A stretch of DNA of 64,000 nt from Geodermatophilus telluris (GCF_900102745.1 NZ_FMZF01000003.1:514681-578680), one strand, 5' to 3'; counted from the stretch's first letter, positions 33,471 to 42,039 are shown. Notes: generated by a model not told the origin, from the letters alone. Translations and numbers: made by a program.

Positions 33471-33898
33471 CGCCGGAGGGCGAGCGCGCCCTCGAGGTCA
33501 CCGCCGACCTGTCCGTCGAGGTCGACGGCGTCCCCGTGCGGGTGCAGGCCTCGGGGTCGCAGATCGAGGTGACCTCCCCGGACGTCCGGCGGCTGTTCGC
33601 CGCGGTGCGGGTGGCCGGCGGCGCGGCGACCCAGGGGTCACCGGGCCGGGCCGAGCTGGCCCGGGTGGCCGACACCCTGGCCGACCACGGCCTCACGGCG
33701 CGCCTCGACGGGCCGGCCGGGCGGGTGCTCTCGCTCGGTGCCGACGTCGACTCGGCCGCGGGCTCCGCGCTGGTCGGCACCCGGCACGCACGGCTGCACC
33801 CGGCCGGGACCCTGCGCAGCAGCGGTCCGGCCGGCGTGCTGGCCGCGGCGGCGCTGCTCGTGGGCCTCGCCGTCCTGGCCCGCCGTCGGGGCCGCTGA
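33467..33898 (+). CDS. Hypothetical protein with C-terminal membrane helix
   Basis: A 143-residue protein with a soluble alpha/beta-like first part (ALEVTADLSVEVDGVPVRVQ, LARVADTLADHGLTARL) and a single C-terminal hydrophobic helix (GPAGVLAAAALLVGLAVLA) ending in RRRGR, so tail-anchored with the domain probably cytoplasmic. It is coupled to the preceding small gene. No function can be assigned. Confidence 0.75.
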   Translation: MTPEGERALEVTADLSVEVDGVPVRVQASGSQIEVTSPDVRRLFAAVRVAGGAATQGSPGRAELARVADTLADHGLTARLDGPAGRVLSLGADVDSAAGSALVGTRHARLHPAGTLRSSGPAGVLAAAALLVGLAVLARRRGR

Positions 33899-33910
33899 CC
33901 CGCCCGCAAC

Positions 33911-33941
33911 CGGCCGCCGTCCCTCGCGGGGACGGCGGCCG
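33911..33941. terminator. Bidirectional hairpin between convergent genes
   Basis: CGGCCGCCGTCCC pairs perfectly with 33929-33941 around a TCGCG loop, between the stops of the tail-anchored protein (33898) and the aldo/keto reductase (33950). It is well placed to end both transcripts. Confidence 0.7.
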
Positions 33942-33949
33942 CTGCGCGC

Positions 33950-34981
33950 TCAGGCGGTGCGCGCCCCCTGCCAGAGGTCGATGCCGGCGTCGACGGCGTG
34001 CCGGTCGATGCGGGCCAGCTCGTCGTCGGAGAAGTCCAGCCGGTCGAGCGCGGCCACGTTCTGCTCGAGCTGGGTCACGCTGCTGGCGCCGATGAGCACG
34101 CTGGTCACCCGCCGGTCGCGCAGCGCCCAGGCCAGCGCCATCTGGGCGAGCGACTGCCCGCGCTCCTGCGCGATGTCGTTCAGGGCCCGCACCCGCTCGA
34201 GCGCCTCGTCGGTGAGCAGGTCGGTCGACAGCGACTTGCCCTGGCTGGCGCGCGAGCCCTCGGGCACGCCGCCGAGGTACTTGTCGGTGAGCATCCCCTG
34301 CGCCAGCGGGGAGAACGCGATGCAGCCGGCACCGACCTCGGCGAGGGTGTCGAGCAGGCCCTCCGTCTCGATCCAGCGGTTGAGCATCGAGTAGCTGGGC
34401 TGGTGGATGAGCAGCGGCGTGCCGAGGTCGGCCAGGATCGCGGCGGCCCGGGCGGTGTCCTGCGGCGAGTACGACGAGATGCCGGCGTACAGGGCCCTGC
34501 CCGACCGGACGGCGGTGTCGAGCGCGCCCATCGTCTCCTCGAGCGGCGTCGTCGGGTCGGGCCGGTGGGAGTAGAAGACGTCGACGTAGTCCAGGCCCAT
34601 CCGGCGCAGCGACTGGTCGAGGCTGGCCAGCACGTACTTGCGCGAGCCGCCGCCCTGGCCGTAGGGACCGGGCCACATGTCCCACCCGGCCTTGGTCGAG
34701 AGCACCAGCTCGTCGCGGTAGGGGCGGAAGTCGTCGCGCAGGTGGCGGCCGAAGTTGGTCTCGGCCGAGCCGTAGGGCGGGCCGTAGTTGTTGGCCAGGT
34801 CGAAGTGGGTGATCCCCAGGTCGAAGGCCCGCCGCAGGACGGCGCGCTGGCGCTCCATCGGCACGTCGTCACCGAAGTTGTGCCACAGCCCGAGGCTGAT
34901 CACCGGCAGGTCCAGGCCGCTGCGCCCGGTGCGGCGGTAGGTCATGGTCTCGTAGCGGTTCTCCGCAGCGGTGTGGGTCAT
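33950..34981 (-). CDS. Aldo/keto reductase, YghZ-like
   Basis: The 343-residue (alpha/beta)8 barrel NADPH-dependent reductase: catalytic Tyr in DLANNYGPPYG, Lys in LVLSTKAGWDM, His in FYSHRPDP and the C-terminal cofactor loop IGASSVTQLEQN. Length and the GLWHNFGDD segment match E. coli YghZ (L-glyceraldehyde-3-phosphate reductase, Kvbeta-like). It should detoxify methylglyoxal or related aldehydes. ATG 34981 is the start; the reading frame continues open upstream into the mobile remnant, described under findings. Confidence 0.9.
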   Translation of the reverse strand: MTHTAAENRYETMTYRRTGRSGLDLPVISLGLWHNFGDDVPMERQRAVLRRAFDLGITHFDLANNYGPPYGSAETNFGRHLRDDFRPYRDELVLSTKAGWDMWPGPYGQGGGSRKYVLASLDQSLRRMGLDYVDVFYSHRPDPTTPLEETMGALDTAVRSGRALYAGISSYSPQDTARAAAILADLGTPLLIHQPSYSMLNRWIETEGLLDTLAEVGAGCIAFSPLAQGMLTDKYLGGVPEGSRASQGKSLSTDLLTDEALERVRALNDIAQERGQSLAQMALAWALRDRRVTSVLIGASSVTQLEQNVAALDRLDFSDDELARIDRHAVDAGIDLWQGARTA

Positions 34982-35070
34982 GGCGCTGTCCTGCCCCCGC
35001 CCCGGCCCGGGGAACCACGGCGGCCGTGGCGTGGCCGCGGCACGCGTCCTACCGGCGCAGGTCCAGCAGC

Positions 35071-35281
35071 GTTGGAGAAGCGGCTGGCCAAGCTGACCCG
35101 GACCGACACCCTCACCGGCCTGGGTACCGGTGAGGTGTTGCGCGAGCAGTGGGCCGGGCTCAACCTCTCCCGGCAGGCCGCCATCCTGCGTACGTTGATC
35201 GCTCACGTCACCATCGGTCCCGGTGTCCGTGGAGCCCGGGCCCTCGACCCCGATCGCGTGCAGGTGACCTGGCTCCTCTGA
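35071..35281 (+). pseudogene. C-terminal remnant of a serine site-specific recombinase
   Basis: The plus strand encodes LEKRLAKLTRTDTLTGLGTG, then LREQWAGLNLSRQAAILRTL, and ends DPDRVQVTWLL stop. The order helical coiled coil, W..L....R.A.L, and DPDRV.V.W at the very end is characteristic of large serine integrases of actinobacterial elements. The catalytic and DNA-binding domains are absent, so the element probably lost mobility. It converges on the small gene coupled to rep. Confidence 0.65.
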
Positions 35282-35455
35282 ACCCCGCCGGCCGGCCACG
35301 CGCTTCGCCCTCCGGGCGAGCGCGCGCGACCGATCCGCCGGCGCCCCCAGCAGCGCGACGACCCGAGACACGGCGGCCACGTCCTCGACATGCAGCGGCA
35401 CGCCCGAGGCCTCGCAGGAAGCCGCCACGCGCGCGGCCAGCTCCTCGGGGCTCAT
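35282..35455 (-). pseudogene. Small element gene coupled to rep, stop codon lost
   Basis: ATG 35455 overlaps the rep stop (ATGA) and opens a frame starting MSPEELAARVAASCEASGVP. About 58 residues lie before it becomes antisense to the recombinase remnant. No stop follows, and the frame runs on through noise into the aldo/keto reductase. Small helical proteins in this position are usual in Rep-carrying actinobacterial elements. Its function is unknown and the loss of its natural end looks like decay. Confidence 0.5.
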
Positions 35456-36192
35456 GACCACATCGCCCACACCGCGGGCGGGCCTTCCCAGCCGATCGCC
35501 TCGTCCGAGGTCCACACTTCGACCGGTTCGGCGCCCATAGCCTCGGCGGCCTGGGCCATGACGTCCTCGACGCTGCGGCCAGACAGCCGCACCCGCTCCG
35601 GTTGGAAGCCCTGGGCCACCTCGTAGCGGTGCAGCCCCGGCACCCGCCGGGCATCGAACGCCTTGTGCACGTACTTCGACAGGTAGCGCGCGGCCACCCG
35701 AGCCTCGTCCCGCGGCGTCGAGCCGGACGGCAGGTGACCGAGCAGCTTGATGTGCACAAACCCGTGGCCCCAGGCTCGCTCGATCGACCGGCGGGCGATG
35801 AAGCGCCCAACGGCGAAGTGCACGTGCTGCCCGTGGTCGGTCGTGTGCCATTCCGGCACCCACACGTAGGCGAACGCCTGCCCGCCGAGCAGGTCTCGCA
35901 GCGTCCGAAAGAACTGCGCCACGTCGCGTCGAAGCTGGAACGGGTCGTGACAGCCCGCGCCGCGGTAGGTCAGGGTGCCCAGCCGGTTGAGCCGGTTGTG
36001 CGCGCAGTACCGGCGCACCATCCGCGCCGCCCGCCTCGCTGCTTCCTTGCGCGACCGGTCCGGGTCACCGCCACCGGCATACCGCTGCACCGGCACCGAG
36101 TAGCGGAACGAGCCCCCGGCTTCGCCAGCACCGGGATAGAGCGTGACGAACCAGCCCGCAGGACTGGACGCAGACAGGGATGGGGCAACCAC
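35452..36192 (-). CDS. HUH-type rolling-circle replication initiator (Rep)
   Basis: The 246-residue protein has a motif I-like LTYRGAG, an HUH motif in TTDHGQHVHFAVG (metal-binding His pair) and a Tyr motif in ARYLSKYVHKAF whose Tyr is the likely nicking residue. It resembles REP_ORF2/G2P-like Rep proteins of actinobacterial plasmids and integrative elements. It would nick an origin to start rolling-circle replication. GTG 36192 is the start. No transfer or excision genes are adjacent, so it is a remnant of an element. The origin may lie in the upstream gap. Confidence 0.75.
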   Translation of the reverse strand: MVAPSLSASSPAGWFVTLYPGAGEAGGSFRYSVPVQRYAGGGDPDRSRKEAARRAARMVRRYCAHNRLNRLGTLTYRGAGCHDPFQLRRDVAQFFRTLRDLLGGQAFAYVWVPEWHTTDHGQHVHFAVGRFIARRSIERAWGHGFVHIKLLGHLPSGSTPRDEARVAARYLSKYVHKAFDARRVPGLHRYEVAQGFQPERVRLSGRSVEDVMAQAAEAMGAEPVEVWTSDEAIGWEGPPAVWAMWS

Positions 36193-36608
36193 GAAGGCCT
36201 CCGGAGCAACCGATCAGCGACTGATCGGCCCCGGCGGCTACGCCCTCGCGTCATCTACTGCTTCGGCATCAGCAGCCTGCCGCCCACACACTCAGCACGA
36301 GGCTCACGGGGATTGGGGCCCTACCCCGGTCGCGCAGCGTGGGTTACGCGCACCGTTGATCCGCAAGCCCGCGCAGCATCAACAAGCCCCACCAGCGTTG
36401 TCAAGCCAGGCGGCGAACGGCGACCCCTCCGGCACGAGCATGAGCCACACCCGCCCACGACCAAGGGCACCGCTCACCCACTCCGCCAGTCCCGGAGCTC
36501 TTGGCCGTGGTCGCGCGCGGCAGGGGCACGGTCCTGCGGAGCCGCCGCCGGAACGGGCCAGAAGACGAGCCGAGTTATGTTGCTACTTCAAGTGAAGTGC
36601 CGCGCCGC
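36193..36608. other. Non-coding gap of the island, possible origin or attachment region
   Basis: This 416-base gap carries no convincing gene on either strand. It contains the imperfect inverted repeat CCGATCAG-CGA-CTGATCGG (36210-36228) just upstream of rep, and ACTTCA-AG-TGAAGT (36585-36598) next to the terminator-like stem of the TOPRIM gene. Base composition is more AT-rich than the chromosome. A rolling-circle origin or Rep operator near 36210 is plausible but not demonstrated. Confidence 0.4.
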
Positions 36609-36625
36609 CTACGGCAGCGCGGCAC
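36597..36625 (-). terminator. Hairpin at the 3' end of the TOPRIM gene
   Basis: GTGCCGCG (36597-36604) pairs with CGCGGCAC (36618-36625). The stem includes the stop codon (36609-36611) of the TOPRIM gene, which reads leftwards, and is directly followed by the ACTTCA/TGAAGT repeat. It is a likely terminator of the two-gene module. Confidence 0.5.
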
Positions 36626-37184
36626 GCAATTCATCGAATCTTTCGAGCATGCGAGCGAGGCTCGCTGAGCGAGCCCGGGCGACGTCAACATCCATGCGAG
36701 CCGCTAGCCGTGGCTGCCAGACCGGTTTGGTGTAGGCGCGAGGACGGAGGGCGCGCTTGATCTCCGACACGCCCCGCTTGCCCGACTGATACTCCAGACC
36801 TCCCAGTTCAAGGCTCTCAGCCGACGAATACAGCCAATCTTCAAAATCGCAGTCTGCCAGGGCTACCCGGACAGGTACCGCGACATTCTTCACGGCGCGC
36901 TCAAGCAACTCAGGTCCACGCTCAGCGACACAGTCGCCTTCCCCATCGAGAACCACGAGAACCCCTACGCATCCAGGGCGGACCCCAGCGACGGCCGTAT
37001 AACCCTCGATGCCGTTCGGCACGATGGCTTTGTCTCGACCGTGACACGGAACCGGTTTGCCGAGCACGTCCCGATACTCGCCTTGGCTGTAGAGGTAGGC
37101 GCGAAGGAGTACTGGCAGCGCGTTGCGGTCACCTGCCCCTTCGACGACAAGACCGACGTGAGGGGATTGAGGATCCGCCACCAT
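36609..37184 (-). CDS. DUF4276-like TOPRIM-type protein, partner of AAA ATPase
   Basis: A 191-residue protein beginning MVADPQSPHVGLVVEGAGDR. The first strand carries Glu15 (VVEGAGD) and a second core strand ends VLVVLDGEGD with Asp80/Asp84, the Glu plus DxD-like pattern of TOPRIM nucleases in the DUF4276 group. Later FEDWLYS is also typical. ATG 37184 shares its A with the last base of the ATPase stop (TAATG), so the two are coupled. It probably acts as the effector nuclease of the pair. Codon use and GC are lower than in flanking genes. Confidence 0.75.
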   Translation of the reverse strand: MVADPQSPHVGLVVEGAGDRNALPVLLRAYLYSQGEYRDVLGKPVPCHGRDKAIVPNGIEGYTAVAGVRPGCVGVLVVLDGEGDCVAERGPELLERAVKNVAVPVRVALADCDFEDWLYSSAESLELGGLEYQSGKRGVSEIKRALRPRAYTKPVWQPRLAARMDVDVARARSASLARMLERFDELRAALP

Positions 37185-38389
37185 TAGATTGCGGGATCCA
37201 ATGAGTCGGACCGAAGGAGTTGACCTGGAGTGATAAGCCCTAGGCGGACAGGCTCCTTCGAATGTTCCGAAATTGGAGCAACGTGGGAGGCGTCGCTCTG
37301 GCTCCACACGATGCGGATAGAATCGATTGGGAGCGCGTCGACGATATCTGCGCTGTGGGTTGTGATCAGTATTTGTGACTGCTCAGACTGCACCTGAAGA
37401 AGTTCAACCAAGGTGCGAAGCGCACCCAGGTGAATAGCAACCTCCGGCTCCTCGATGACCAGCAAGCCCGGACGACTCCGCTGCAGAGCAGCGAGGAGGA
37501 TTGCGAGCGCACGGAGAGTCCCGTCGGACATTTGCTTCGCATAGAACTCCCGGATGCCACTCTCCGTACGCTGGCGGAAGCGAAGCGTCTGACGATCGGC
37601 CAGGCGCGCCACCTCGATGCTCTCAATGCCCGGCACGATCGCGGCGAGCTCGTCAACCAGTTCTCGCTTTGTGGCGGCGTCGAGGTTCTCGTAGATGCTG
37701 GTGACATTTGATCCGTCCGAATCAAACTCGCGCGTCGACGAGGGCTCCTGAAGATCTGCCACCTTTGCGGGGTTGACCTCCACCGTTTGCATCATCTGGA
37801 GCGCGTCATAAACGACGTACCCGCCCAGACCCCCCGTCGAGATGGCGCTTTGCCCGGGCGCAACAACGAACTCAGCACGGCGACGGTTGGCGCCGTTCTG
37901 ACGGGCATCAGTCCAGACGACCTTTGAGCCGTCACTGTCTAGGGTGAACCGACGTCCGCGCCAGTACACATCTGCGGACTCCTTCTTGACTTTGTACCGC
38001 TGACCTTTGACCGCGCCAAGGCGAAGCTCATAGGTAGACGCCGGATTTTCGCCCATGGCGAAGGTGAGCCGGATAGCCGGGTCGTAAGGTCGACCGGCGC
38101 TCCGATGTCGGAGCTGATCGAACCCACCTCGGCGCGCAATCGCAGTCTGTAGTCCGTAGGTTGGGATTTCCCTGAGCAGCTTGATCGCTGCTACCAAGTT
38201 CGATTTGCCGCTAGCGTTCGGCCCGACTAGCGCGATGAACTCGCCGAACTCCAACTTCGCCTGCTTGTAGGACAAGAAGTTGGTGAGCTCAAGACTTATA
38301 AAGCGGGGATGCTCCCGGTCCACGAATTCGGTATCCAAATTCGTTTCGTCGGAGTCAATCTCCACCAGGCCGTCGTCCAAGCTGGTCAC
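37184..38389 (-). CDS. AAA/ABC-type ATPase of a two-gene defence candidate
   Basis: The 401-residue protein has Walker A GPNASGKS (56-63; Lys62), a long insertion with beta-rich segments, the signature-like MSDGTLRALAILLAAL, Walker B LLVIEEPEVAIH and the H-loop TTHSADIV. This is an SMC/Rad50-like AAA_15/AAA_21 ATPase as in OLD and AriA proteins. It is followed by a TOPRIM gene with overlapping stop/start. The N-terminus is GTG 38389 (VTSLDDGLVEIDSDE), overlapping the truncated HNH stop. GC is about 53-67% in samples versus about 73% outside, a sign of transfer. Confidence 0.8.
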   Translation of the reverse strand: MTSLDDGLVEIDSDETNLDTEFVDREHPRFISLELTNFLSYKQAKLEFGEFIALVGPNASGKSNLVAAIKLLREIPTYGLQTAIARRGGFDQLRHRSAGRPYDPAIRLTFAMGENPASTYELRLGAVKGQRYKVKKESADVYWRGRRFTLDSDGSKVVWTDARQNGANRRRAEFVVAPGQSAISTGGLGGYVVYDALQMMQTVEVNPAKVADLQEPSSTREFDSDGSNVTSIYENLDAATKRELVDELAAIVPGIESIEVARLADRQTLRFRQRTESGIREFYAKQMSDGTLRALAILLAALQRSRPGLLVIEEPEVAIHLGALRTLVELLQVQSEQSQILITTHSADIVDALPIDSIRIVWSQSDASHVAPISEHSKEPVRLGLITPGQLLRSDSLDPAI

Positions 38390-39852
38390 CCGCCAAATCT
38401 AGCGGGCAGGTCCAACCAGTAGGCAACGTTGCGCGCCTGACCAATGTCGGCCTGTGGCCCGATGTGGTGACGCTCAGACCCGACGACGGTGGCACTTCGC
38501 CTGTGAGTCCCTCGATGCCCTCGCGACGAGCCGAGGGCGGCTCGGCGGGTGCCTTTGCCACTAGCGAGGTTGCCGCAGTCCGTGGCGCCGCCGTGCGCGT
38601 GCGGGACGACGTGGTCGGCGTCCGCCCACCCCACCCGTTGGCCGCAGCCGGGGAAGCGGCAGGTGCGGTCGCGGGTGTGCACGAAGGTCTGCTGCGCCGC
38701 ACTCGGGTCGTGCCGATCGACCGGGGCCGGCCGGTCCAGCACCCCGCACCCGCAGTCGCTCTCCAACGGCGGGTGCTCCGCGCAGCCGCGGCTGGCGATC
38801 CGGCGGAGCTGGTCGAGCGTCGTCGTCGCCCGCAGGGTGCCGTCGTCCTCGGTGAGCGCCAGCGTCACCGACCCGCCCTCGGGCGTGCGCAGCCCCAAGC
38901 CGTCGAGCTGGGCGAGCAGCTCGCGCAGCTGCCCGAGGGTGATCGGCAGGCCGTTCACCTCGCCCGCCTCGGCCGACTCCCCGCGCAGCGCACCCAGCGT
39001 GGCGATCAACTGCAGGTGCGCCGTCACCGGCGGACGGGAGACGTCCCACGGCCGCTGGATCAGATCCGCCAGCACCGCCGCACGCAGCTGCCCGATGCGA
39101 CGGTCGTCGCCCTCCTTCTTCAGGAGCACGGCCAGTTGGTCGACCAGGTCGAAACAGGCCGCCGCCACGGGGGCCGGCAGGTCGGCGGCCAGCGTGCTCA
39201 TCCCCTCCCGCGGGGAGGGGTAGACACGGACGTCGGCCTGCCGCTCGGCGTCCTTGCGCCGGGCATCGACGGCGTCGGCGTCCACGGCCAGCAGGGCGGC
39301 GACGGCGCGCTTGCGCAGGGTGTGCGTGGTCCAGCCGGCCGCCTGCCCGATCAGCCGGGCCTCCACCTCGCGGGCCACGATCGGGTCGGTGTGCTGCAGC
39401 ACGTCGACGAGCACCTTGGCCCGCGCCTCGTCCAGCACGCCCTCGGCGAGCGCGGCCCACGTGGCGGGCAGGCTCTCGCGGTACACCCACGCCCGCTGCG
39501 CCAGGATCGAGGCCGAGCGGCGGCCGCAGTTGAGCACCACCGCCAGCTCGGCGGTGAAGAACTCCGAGACACCCGGCAGCTCGGGGTCCGGCGCCCACGC
39601 TCCCCGCCTCGCCCCTGGGGTGCCGGGCGGCGGGTCGAGGTCGTCGGGGCTGTCGTCGGCCAGCCCGAGAACCAGCTCGGCCTCGTAGGCGGCCAGCCGG
39701 GCCTTGAGCCCGGCGACGTGCTCCAGCTCGGCGGCCTTCTGCTCCCGGGTGAGCAGCCCGACCGGCAGCCGGCGCAGCTCGGGCCGCTCGGCGACGAGCA
39801 GGCCGAGGAGACCGCCGTCGCACGGCGGCGCGTCCTCCCCGATCTGCTCCAC
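38386..39852 (-). pseudogene. DUF222/HNH (13E12 family) protein, 3' end replaced by island
   Basis: The frame from GTG 39852 encodes a normal DUF222 domain and an HNH start: CRFPGCGQRVGWADADHVVPHAHGGATDCGNLA. In intact family members this is followed by CLCRRHH with the final Cys/His pair. Here at about 38562 the sequence switches to unrelated SGKGTRRAALGSSRGHRG and ends LPARFGG. The last HNH ligands are lost, so the nuclease is probably inactive. The new stop at 38386 overlaps the ATPase GTG. These proteins are repeated in actinobacterial genomes and often host insertions. Confidence 0.7.
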
Positions 39853-39967
39853 GAGCCGAACCTACGACCGGGGTACGACAGAAACCGCAGGTCAGCGGAC
39901 CGACCGGCGAGGAGTGAGCCACGGTGCCGGGATCGGGCACGCCGCAGACCGGCGGGCGGGTGCTTGC

Positions 39968-40864
39968 ATGACCGACATGACGACGCGGGTGGCGGTGCTC
40001 GGACCGGGTGGTGTCGGCGGGCTGCTGGCGGTCCTGCTGGCGCGGGTGGGTGCGGAGGTCACCTGCCTGGCGGGTGCGGACTCGGTGGCGGTCCTGCGCC
40101 GCGACGGCATCCGCCTGGAGAGCGCCCAGCTCGGCGACTCCACGGCGCGGGTGGACGCCGCCGAGCGGCTGGCCGGGCCGGTCGACGTCTGTCTCGTGTG
40201 CGTCAAGGCCACCCAGCTCGACGCGGCGCTGGAGCGCGTGCCGGCCGACGTCCTCGGCGGGGCGCTGCTGGTGCCGTTCCTCAACGGCGTCGAGCACGTC
40301 GGGGAGCTGCGGCGGCGCTACCCGGCGGCCGGCGTCGTCCCGGCCGCGATCCGCGTGGAGAGCACGCGCACGGCGCCCGGTGTCGTCCGGCACGGGAGCC
40401 CGTTCGTCACCGTCGACCTGGTCGCCGAGGGGGTGCTCGGGGACCGGGTGCGGGACCTGGCCGACCTGCTCGGGCGCGCGGGGGTCGCCGTCCGGGTGGG
40501 CGACGACGCGGCGGCCGTGCTGTGGGGCAAGCTCGCCTTCCTCGCACCGTTCGCGCTGCTCACCACGTCGGCGCGGGCCACGGCCGGCGAGGTGCGGGAG
40601 CAGCGCCGCGACGACCTCCTCGCCCTGGTCGCCGAGGTGGCGGCGGTGGCCGGCGCCGAGGGTGCGCCGACCGACGCCGAGCAGGTGGTGACCTTCTTCG
40701 ACGGCGTCCCGGCCGCGATGCGCTCGTCGATGCAGCGCGACGCCGAGGCCGGCCGGCCGACGGAGCTCGACGCGATCGGCGGCGCGGTCGTCCGGGCGGC
40801 GCGGCGGCACGGCATCGCCGTCCCGGTGACCGACCGCTACGTCGCGGAGCTCTCCGCCGGCTGA
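39968..40864 (+). CDS. 2-dehydropantoate 2-reductase family protein (PanE/ApbA-like)
   Basis: The 298-residue protein opens with an NADP-binding VAVLGPGGVGGLLAVLLAR, then a Lys-containing CLVCVKATQLDAAL, LLVPFLNGVEHV, and a C-terminal helical domain with AMRSSMQRDAEAGRPTELDAIGG, the family's substrate-binding pattern. It may reduce ketopantoate in pantothenate synthesis, but many paralogues have other substrates. ATG 39968 or ATG 39977 is the start. The C-terminus overlaps the convergent MFS gene by about 28 bases. Confidence 0.85.
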   Translation: MTDMTTRVAVLGPGGVGGLLAVLLARVGAEVTCLAGADSVAVLRRDGIRLESAQLGDSTARVDAAERLAGPVDVCLVCVKATQLDAALERVPADVLGGALLVPFLNGVEHVGELRRRYPAAGVVPAAIRVESTRTAPGVVRHGSPFVTVDLVAEGVLGDRVRDLADLLGRAGVAVRVGDDAAAVLWGKLAFLAPFALLTTSARATAGEVREQRRDDLLALVAEVAAVAGAEGAPTDAEQVVTFFDGVPAAMRSSMQRDAEAGRPTELDAIGGAVVRAARRHGIAVPVTDRYVAELSAG

Positions 40865-42039
40865 GCCTCCAGCGGCCGGGTGGCGCCGGCCGCCAGCAGT
40901 CCGGCGGCCAGGACGACGACCACGACGAGCAGGGCGTCGACCACGCCGGTGGCCTCCGCGACCAGGCCGATCAGCGGCGGGCCGGCGAGGAACGCGGTGT
41001 AGGCGATCGAGCTGACCACCGACACTCGCACCGCCGCCCGCACCGGGTCGTCGGCGGCGGCGCTCATGCCGACGGGGAAGCCGAGCGCGGCGCCGGCGCC
41101 CCAGAGCACCGCCCCCGCGACGGCCAGCGGCAGCGTCGGCGCGGCGACGAACAGCAGGAGGCCGACGACGGCGGTCGCGCCGCCCGCCCGCAGGGTGGTC
41201 ACTCGGCCCCACCGGGCCAGCAGCGAGCCGCCCAGCACCCGGACGGCGGTCATCGCGGTGACGAAGCAGGCGAACCCGACCGCGGCGGTGGCCTCCGAGA
41301 CGCCCTGCCCGTCGACCAGCGCGACGGCCAGCCAGTCGTTGGCGCTGCCCTCGGTGAAGGCGAAGGCGAGGGTGAGCGCGCCGACCAGCAGCGTCCGGGG
41401 CTCCCGCCAGGCCCGCCCGATGCCGGACCCCTCCGACCGCGCGGCCTCCTCCTCGGGGTCGGCGGCCAGGAACGAGCGGACGGCGACGGCGATCGCGGCG
41501 AAGGACGCGCCCGCCACGACCAGGAGGTGCACCGGCAGCGGGAGCGCCAGCGCCGCCGCCGCGGCACCGAGCAGCGCGCCGGCGACCGTGCCGAGGCTGA
41601 ACCCGGCGTGCAGCCGCGGCATGAGCGCCCGGCCGAGCCGCTGCTCGACCGCGGCGCCCTCGATGTTCATCGCGACGTCCCAGCCGCCCACGCCGGCGCC
41701 GGTGAGCGCCAGCCCTGCCGCCGCCAGCGGCACCGAGGCGGTCCCGAGACCGGCGGCGAGCAGGAGCTGGCCGGTCGTGGTGACGGTCGCGCCGACCAGC
41801 ACGGTGCGCGCGGGGCCGAGGCGGTGCACGACCGGCCCGGTGGCCGGCAGCGCGACCGCGGAGCCGACCGCGAGGCACAGCAGCAGCAGGCCGAGCTGGG
41901 CGGCGGACAGGTCGAGGGTGTCGCGGGCGGCCGGCACCCGCGAGATCCACGACGCGAAGGCGAACCCGTTGACGACGAAGGCGGTGGCCACGGCGGTGCG
42001 TGCCCGGCGGAGCGACGGGGTGGTGGTGCTGGCGGTCAC
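40837..42039 (-). CDS. MFS transporter
   Basis: The 400-residue, twelve-helix major facilitator shows FVVNGFAFASWISRVPAARD, typical of the YbjJ-like group, DVAMNIEGAAVEQRLGR and a repeated glycine-rich helix 11 segment. The substrate is unknown. It ends 109 bases upstream in the genome (same strand, downstream in transcription) of maleylacetate reductase, so it could be the last gene of the aromatic operon and carry an aromatic acid, but the gap makes independent expression equally likely. The start is GTG 42039. Confidence 0.85.
   Translation of the reverse strand: MTASTTTPSLRRARTAVATAFVVNGFAFASWISRVPAARDTLDLSAAQLGLLLLCLAVGSAVALPATGPVVHRLGPARTVLVGATVTTTGQLLLAAGLGTASVPLAAAGLALTGAGVGGWDVAMNIEGAAVEQRLGRALMPRLHAGFSLGTVAGALLGAAAAALALPLPVHLLVVAGASFAAIAVAVRSFLAADPEEEAARSEGSGIGRAWREPRTLLVGALTLAFAFTEGSANDWLAVALVDGQGVSEATAAVGFACFVTAMTAVRVLGGSLLARWGRVTTLRAGGATAVVGLLLFVAAPTLPLAVAGAVLWGAGAALGFPVGMSAAADDPVRAAVRVSVVSSIAYTAFLAGPPLIGLVAEATGVVDALLVVVVVLAAGLLAAGATRPLEAQPAESSAT

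Noticed and set aside
36143-36595. A 150-codon plus-strand frame in the rep/TOPRIM gap
   Set aside because: Its protein is low-complexity, antisense to rep at its start, and lacks a ribosome site.
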